Positions 15,133 through 18,797 of a DNA stretch of 18,797 nucleotides are shown one piece after another. The notes under the pieces are model-generated. The model was given only the letters and a program-made list of their open reading frames with translations, made no database searches and was not told where the DNA came from. The DNA lies in assembly GCA_049454295.1 (NCBI GenBank), contig JBMTYG010000055.1, positions 1-18,797 on the forward strand, read 5' to 3'. Positions within the stretch are counted from its first letter, which is position 1; each line of letters begins with the position of its first letter. This stretch comes from UBA7803 sp049454295. Lineage in GTDB: Bacteria; Pseudomonadota; Gammaproteobacteria; Pseudomonadales; Azotimanducaceae. Position numbers and translations under genes: made by a program.

Positions 15133-15485
15133 CAGCGCGCGACGCCCGCCTTGTCAAGAGCCTCGTCAATCGTTCCAGCCACCGGAATGATGCGATCAAA
15201 ACCGCTGACGCCAAAGACTTCGCGTACCGAGGGCATGAGGTTGCACACCAAAAACGCGATATCCGAGGATTTGGAAGCACGCGCACCCACAAGAAACACG
15301 CGCAGGCCAGCACTCGAGACATATTCAAGCGCCGCGCAGTCGATGATCACAGCGGAGGGCTTGCTGCCGTCTCCTGCAAGCGCGCGGTCGACATCTTCCT
15401 GAAAGCCTGCAGCAGCGCCGAAATCCAGGCGCCCTGCTGGTCGCACGATGGCTGCTGAGCCTTGCCGATCAATGGTCACGTTCAT
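15132..15485 (-). CDS. STAS-domain anti-sigma factor antagonist (SpoIIAA/RsbV-like)
   Basis: A 117-residue single STAS domain. It has GRLDFGAAAGFQEDVD after the first strands, then IIDCAALEYVSSAGLRVFL with Ser58 aligned to the phosphorylated Ser58 of SpoIIAA, and the typical C-terminal SGFDRIIPVAGTIDEAL. It is the expected substrate of the adjacent RsbW-like kinase in a partner switch. It is the first gene of the operon. ATG 15483-15485 has GAGGA seven bases upstream. A TATACT -10 lies about 55 bases upstream on the same strand. Confidence 0.94.
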   Translation of the reverse strand: MNVTIDRQGSAAIVRPAGRLDFGAAAGFQEDVDRALAGDGSKPSAVIIDCAALEYVSSAGLRVFLVGARASKSSDIAFLVCNLMPSVREVFGVSGFDRIIPVAGTIDEALDKAGVAR

Positions 15486-15538
15486 CGCAAATTCCTCATC
15501 GATATCAGTCAGGCAGAGATTTGCCGCCCCGAGGCCTC

Positions 15539-15567
15539 AGTATACGGTAGCCCCGGAAGCCGTACCA
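15539..15567 (-). promoter_or_regulatory. candidate promoter of the STAS/kinase/ABC operon
   Basis: Read on the minus strand, TATACT (15539-15544) is a good -10 hexamer. The hexamer 17 nt upstream, TGGTAC (15562-15567), is a poor -35, so an activator or another sigma factor may be needed. The leader would be about 45 nt, with the GAGGA ribosome site near its end. An imperfect inverted repeat (TACGG 15543-15547 / CCGTA 15560-15564) overlaps it. Confidence 0.4.
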
Positions 15568-15586
15568 TGAGCGCGCACGGTCACGG

Positions 15587-15615
15587 TCGCAATGCGGCTT
15601 TCGGGACCGTATGAT
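15587..15615 (+). promoter_or_regulatory. candidate promoter of the GPP34/chemoreceptor genes
   Basis: TATGAT (15610-15615) matches the -10 consensus at five of six bases. TCGCAA (15587-15592), 17 nt upstream, is a weak -35 (three of six). The two early in-frame ATG codons of the GPP34 frame (15611, 15614) lie inside this -10. If the promoter is real, those ATGs would not be in the mRNA and translation would start at GTG 15647. Confidence 0.4.
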
Positions 15616-15646
15616 GACTCCAATAGTTGCACGCGGAGGGGATGAC

Positions 15647-16297
15647 GTGCTCGACCTGACCGAAGAAATCGTACTGCTTGCGGTGAAGGATGATGGTGGT
15701 ATCGCCCACACTGCGGGGACTTTGGACTTTACGCTCTGCATCGTCGGCGCGTGCTTGGTCGACCTGAACGGGCGCGGACGCATCGACATGGATCTCGACG
15801 CGATCCACGTGCTGTCGGAGGAACTCACGGGCCAGCCGTATCTCGATGCGGTGCTGAAACGGCTCTCCGGCGCCGACGAAATTCCGGTAAACGACCAGCT
15901 GCTAGACCTTAGTGCGATGAGTGCTGAGCTGGTCGCGCTTACCATCGACTCCCTCGTGTCACGCGGCATCCTTGCGCGTGAAGAGCGGCGATTGCTCTGG
16001 GTTCTGAAGACCCGTCGCTATCCCGTCATTGATGGTCGGGAGCAGACCGAAGCAAAGCTGCGAATCGTGAACCTGCTGCTCGGTGAAGATCTACCCACAC
16101 CTCACGACAGCGTGCTGATTGGCCTCGCCCATGCCGGCGGTTTGCTGCAAGGCTTTCTGTCATCCCGCGAAGTCGCGCGACTGGAAGAGCGCCTGCTCAA
16201 AATCGGCAACCTGGATCTGATTGCGCGTGCTGTCGAGCATGCGATAGCGGATGAGCACGAACGAATCGCCCAGGCACTGCTAACACCAACCTACTGA
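15647..16297 (+). CDS. GPP34 (GOLPH3/VPS74-like) family protein
   Basis: A 216-residue protein from GTG 15647, chosen because GGAGGGG lies just upstream and because the family begins near its LDLTEEIVLLAV stretch. The alternative ATG 15611 adds 12 residues (MMTPIVARGGDD) that do not look like part of the domain. GPP34 marks are the opening L-x-L-x-EEI-x-LLA helix with KDDGG, the GACLVDLNGRGRIDMDLD segment, LKTRRYPVIDGREQTEAKLRIVNLLLGED in the middle, and SVLIGLAHAGGLLQGFLS near the C-terminus. In eukaryotes this fold binds phosphatidylinositol-4-phosphate and Golgi enzymes; the bacterial role is undefined, though membrane binding is plausible. There is no signal peptide or membrane helix. It is divergent from the partner-switch/ABC operon and followed by a chemoreceptor 100 nt later. 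The family call rests on pattern recognition by eye. Confidence 0.8.
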   Translation: MLDLTEEIVLLAVKDDGGIAHTAGTLDFTLCIVGACLVDLNGRGRIDMDLDAIHVLSEELTGQPYLDAVLKRLSGADEIPVNDQLLDLSAMSAELVALTIDSLVSRGILAREERRLLWVLKTRRYPVIDGREQTEAKLRIVNLLLGEDLPTPHDSVLIGLAHAGGLLQGFLSSREVARLEERLLKIGNLDLIARAVEHAIADEHERIAQALLTPTY

Positions 16298-16306
16298 CAT
16301 CGATGA

Positions 16307-16352
16307 TGACGAGGTCCGGTACCCTTGGGCTAGACCTGAACGGACCTCGTCA
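16307..16352. repeat. 12-bp inverted repeat between GPP34 and chemoreceptor genes (terminator, attenuator or operator)
   Basis: TGACGAGGTCCG (16307-16318) and CGGACCTCGTCA (16341-16352) are perfect inverted arms around a 22-nt spacer. It begins 9 nt after the GPP34 stop and ends 45 nt before the chemoreceptor start. AGGTC (16312-16316) could instead pair with GACCT (16333-16337) in a competing, shorter hairpin. No T-run follows, so a classic intrinsic terminator is not supported. Attenuation, RNA processing or a protein-binding operator are alternatives. Confidence 0.6.
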
Positions 16353-16397
16353 CGCCATGGTCGAACGTGCCTTGAACTGTCCCTGGAGCGCGCGAGC

Positions 16398-18467
16398 ATG
16401 AAACTGCGTACCAAGATTCTCCTGTCTAGCGGCCTGCCTCTGCTCCTGGTGCTCATTCTCGTCGCCTCTTTCCTGATCTGGGACCTCTACCGATCCCGCG
16501 TGGAAGCCGCGCATGAGGAACTGAGAAGCGCAGTCGAAACCGCCGCGCTGCGCATTGACGCGGTGAATCGCCATGCAAGCGACATCGCCAAGAGCATGGC
16601 GATCGCTCAGGAGCACGGCATGTTCGGCGATCGCCGGCGATCGATCGAGTTTGCGCGCGGCGTGCTTGAGCACACACCGGACATTACCGGCGCCTACTTC
16701 GGCTGGGAGCCCGGCGCCGACGGTGAAGCGCCAGACAACACCGGCGTGAACCCGCGCGCCCTCAACGCCGAGGGTCGTTTCCTACCTTACTGGTTCCGCA
16801 ATATCGATGATGCAAGCGCAATCGAACTAACGCCGCTGATCGACATGGAGAACAGCTACTACTACCGCGGTCTCGCCAACGTCGCGCAAGGACGCCCCGA
16901 GGGCGAGGGCGTGATGCTTGACGGCGGTGTGAGCAGCCTCTATGCCGAAAGCCGATCGGATCCCAATGACCTGCGCATGATTACGGAGCCCTACATTTAC
17001 GAAGGGAAGTTCATCGTCGAGCAGACCTCCCCCATCTTAATCAACGGTCAGTTTGTCGGCGTGGCAGGCGTCGATCGTGCGCTGAATGACATCGATGGCT
17101 TTCTGCGCGAACTACGCACATTCGACACGGCTGAGTTCCTGCTGGTCAGCAAACGCGGACGCATCATCGCAGCGACCATGGATCCCGAGCTGCGCGCCAC
17201 GCTGATCGAGGATTCCCCCTATGCGAACCAGTTGCGATTCGTCTACCTGGACGAGAAGCTCGACTCCTCCTTCGCCTCCACGGACCCGGTGTCCGGCGAA
17301 AATCGCTATTTCGTCGGCACCCGAATCTCCACCGGCGACTGGCGGCTGCTACTCACGGTGACGCAAGACGAAGTCATGGCGCCGGTCATCGAGACATCCG
17401 TGCAAACGCTCGTGATGGTTGTTGCGGGCATCTTTGGTGCCGCCTTGATCGCCTTTGTCTTCTTGAATCGGATCACGGCACGCATCGAAATGGCAGCCAC
17501 CGCAGCGGCACGGGTTGCTGCCGGCGACCTGATGCAGGTGGTCCAATCCACCACAGCAGACGAGTCGGGGAACATGATCCGCGCTATCGGCGACATGGTC
17601 ACCGCGCTCAACAGTCTGATCGGTCGGGTGAAGGGATCCAGCGTCCAGCTCGTCTCTGCCGCCACAGACATCGCCGCCGCTGCCCAGAAGCAGAAGGAGA
17701 TCAGCACCGATTTCGGCGCTTCGACCAGCGAGATTGCCGCATCGACCAACGAGATCACGGCGACCTCCCGCGAGCTCTTGCAGACCATGACACAGATTTC
17801 GGATGCCAGTGCCGGCACTGCGGCCATCGCGACCGACGGTCGCACCGATCTCGTCCGCATGGAAGCCACCATGCAGCAGCTTGCCTCGGCTACCACGTCG
17901 ATTTCTGAGAAACTCGGTGTCATCTCGGAACGGGCCAACAACATTGGCTCGGTAGTCACGACCATTACGAAGGTCGCAGACCAGACCAACCTGCTCTCAC
18001 TCAACGCGGCGATTGAAGCGGAAAAAGCCGGCGAGTACGGTCTCGGGTTCTCCGTGGTCGCACGGGAAATTCGCCGGTTGGCTGATCAGACGGCCATCGC
18101 GACACTGGACATCGAACGCATCGTGGGCGAGATGCAGAGCTCGGTCTCGAGCGGCGTCATGGAAATGGACCGCTTCGACGAGCAGGTCAGGCAGGGGGTC
18201 AGTGAATCGACCCGCCTGAGCGGGCAGCTCAGCGTGATCATCGAGAACGTGGAAGCGCTTCGACCAAGGTTCGAGTTCGCTCAACAAAGTATGCAGGCAC
18301 AGGTCGTCGGCGCGGGTCAGATAAACGATGCCATGCTACAGCTCCGTGAGATCGCTCTCGTGTCCGGTGAGTCCTCTGAAGGCTTGCATGCAGCTGCCGC
18401 GCAGCTCCTGTCTGCGGTGGATTCGCTCAAGGTCGCCATGGCCCGCTTCCAGACCTCTGACCGCTGA
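16398..18467 (+). CDS. methyl-accepting chemotaxis protein, dCache sensor, Wsp-type signalling domain
   Basis: A 689-residue transmembrane chemoreceptor. Membrane helix 1 is about 8-29, and a periplasmic double-Cache-sized sensor spans about 31-330 (YYYRG near 154 and TEPYIYEGKFIVEQTSPI at 196-213). Helix 2 is about 336-356, followed by a HAMP segment (about 357-410) and a long cytoplasmic coiled coil. The hairpin tip is VADQTNLLSLNAAIEAEKAG (526-545) followed by EYGLGFSVVAREIRRLADQT. The EAEKAGEYG and AREIRRLADQT wording, with IATLDIERIV after it, matches WspA-type receptors, which govern surface or biofilm signalling in Pseudomonas rather than swimming. The C-terminus (FQTSDR) lacks a CheR-tethering pentapeptide. 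GGAG lies nine bases before the ATG. Upstream is the inverted repeat after GPP34, and downstream a CheW-like gene begins 13 nt after the stop. Confidence 0.94.
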   Translation: MKLRTKILLSSGLPLLLVLILVASFLIWDLYRSRVEAAHEELRSAVETAALRIDAVNRHASDIAKSMAIAQEHGMFGDRRRSIEFARGVLEHTPDITGAYFGWEPGADGEAPDNTGVNPRALNAEGRFLPYWFRNIDDASAIELTPLIDMENSYYYRGLANVAQGRPEGEGVMLDGGVSSLYAESRSDPNDLRMITEPYIYEGKFIVEQTSPILINGQFVGVAGVDRALNDIDGFLRELRTFDTAEFLLVSKRGRIIAATMDPELRATLIEDSPYANQLRFVYLDEKLDSSFASTDPVSGENRYFVGTRISTGDWRLLLTVTQDEVMAPVIETSVQTLVMVVAGIFGAALIAFVFLNRITARIEMAATAAARVAAGDLMQVVQSTTADESGNMIRAIGDMVTALNSLIGRVKGSSVQLVSAATDIAAAAQKQKEISTDFGASTSEIAASTNEITATSRELLQTMTQISDASAGTAAIATDGRTDLVRMEATMQQLASATTSISEKLGVISERANNIGSVVTTITKVADQTNLLSLNAAIEAEKAGEYGLGFSVVAREIRRLADQTAIATLDIERIVGEMQSSVSSGVMEMDRFDEQVRQGVSESTRLSGQLSVIIENVEALRPRFEFAQQSMQAQVVGAGQINDAMLQLREIALVSGESSEGLHAAAAQLLSAVDSLKVAMARFQTSDR

Positions 18468-18480
18468 GAGATCGAGCCCG

Positions 18481-18797
18481 ATGCTGCTCGTGCTCTTCAG
18501 CATTGGTGACACGCGCTACGGCATGGCGGCTACCCGCATCCGCCGCATCGAGACCGACGCAACGCTGCGTCAGATCCCAGGCACGCCACGTGGGGTTGCT
18601 GGGCTGCTGATGACGCACGAGGGGTCAGTGCCCGTGGTTGATTTGTCATTACTCACCATCGGGGTACCTGCCCCGGCGCGATTCAACACGCGCATCCTCA
18701 TCATCGATCGGGGCGCTCGGAATCCGGAGAGCTTCTATGGACTTCGCGTCGAGCATGCGGACGACGCGGTGCAGGTCAACCCTAAAGACTTCGAAAG
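18481..18797 (+). CDS. CheW-like chemosensory adaptor (3' truncated by window)
   Basis: The frame is open from ATG 18481 to the window edge, giving about 105 residues without a stop. The translation starts MLLVLFSIGDTRYGMAATRI, followed by RRIE, IPGTPRGVAGLLMTHEGSVPVVDLSLL and later TRILIIDRG and FYGLRVEHADDAVQV. This is the order of strands and the VAG...VPVVDL core of a CheW domain, resembling the short WspB/CheW adaptors that link receptor and CheA kinase. It starts 13 nt after the chemoreceptor stop, so it is co-transcribed with it. No strong ribosome site is seen, and coupling to the receptor is likely. Whether more domains follow cannot be seen. Confidence 0.88.
   Translation, partial: MLLVLFSIGDTRYGMAATRIRRIETDATLRQIPGTPRGVAGLLMTHEGSVPVVDLSLLTIGVPAPARFNTRILIIDRGARNPESFYGLRVEHADDAVQVNPKDFE

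Noticed and set aside
17306..18004. A 232-codon minus-strand frame inside the chemoreceptor
   Set aside because: It mirrors the receptor's repetitive Ala/Ser/Thr coding sequence and has no motif or ribosome site.
1..18797. Mobile elements, CRISPR arrays, phage or attachment sites
   Set aside because: No transposase, integrase, spaced direct repeats or terminal inverted repeats were found, and composition looks even across the window.

Overview
The window is dense, GC-rich bacterial DNA with short intergenic gaps and many start/stop overlaps of the ATGA, GTGA or TGATG kind. The gene content (acyl-CoA dehydrogenase, a DauA-type FAD enzyme, crotonase, a second-type ClpP, split glycine dehydrogenase GcvPA/GcvPB, a Wsp-type chemoreceptor) points to a Pseudomonadota bacterium, most likely a gammaproteobacterium. 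No rRNA, tRNA, CRISPR, transposase or integrase was seen, and the species cannot be named from this sequence.

Left part (1-3897), assorted metabolism and proteolysis: the 3' end of an acyl-CoA dehydrogenase (+), a convergent FAD-dependent D-amino-acid dehydrogenase (-), a divergent enoyl-CoA hydratase family protein (+), a small unidentified protein (-), and a stand-alone ClpP-family protease (-).

Middle part (4065-10655), one long + strand series: HSL-type esterase, phosphotransferase/kinase with an APH/methylthioribose-kinase fold, YciI-like protein, D-2-hydroxyacid dehydrogenase, then gcvPA, gcvPB and a single-domain response regulator. Gaps are 13, 13, -4, 103, -4 and -4 nt. The glycine cleavage partners GcvT and GcvH are not present. 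The response regulator ends exactly where the next, opposing operon ends, and the two share a TTAA.

Right part (10652-18797), an unusual signalling island. A six-gene minus-strand operon reads STAS protein, RsbW-like ATPase/kinase, TrpX-like substrate-binding protein, a long STAS protein with an unrecognised C-terminal region, TrpY-like permease, ABC ATPase. Every junction overlaps or is separated by only 3 nt. Divergently from the same short promoter region run a GPP34 (GOLPH3/VPS74-like) protein, a large dCache chemoreceptor with a Wsp-type signalling tip, and a CheW-like adaptor cut by the window edge. The layout suggests that a solute-binding ABC transporter, a partner-switching module and a chemosensory array work as one circuit. 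That is inference. No PP2C phosphatase, CheA kinase or output enzyme is visible in the window, and more of the cluster probably lies to the right.
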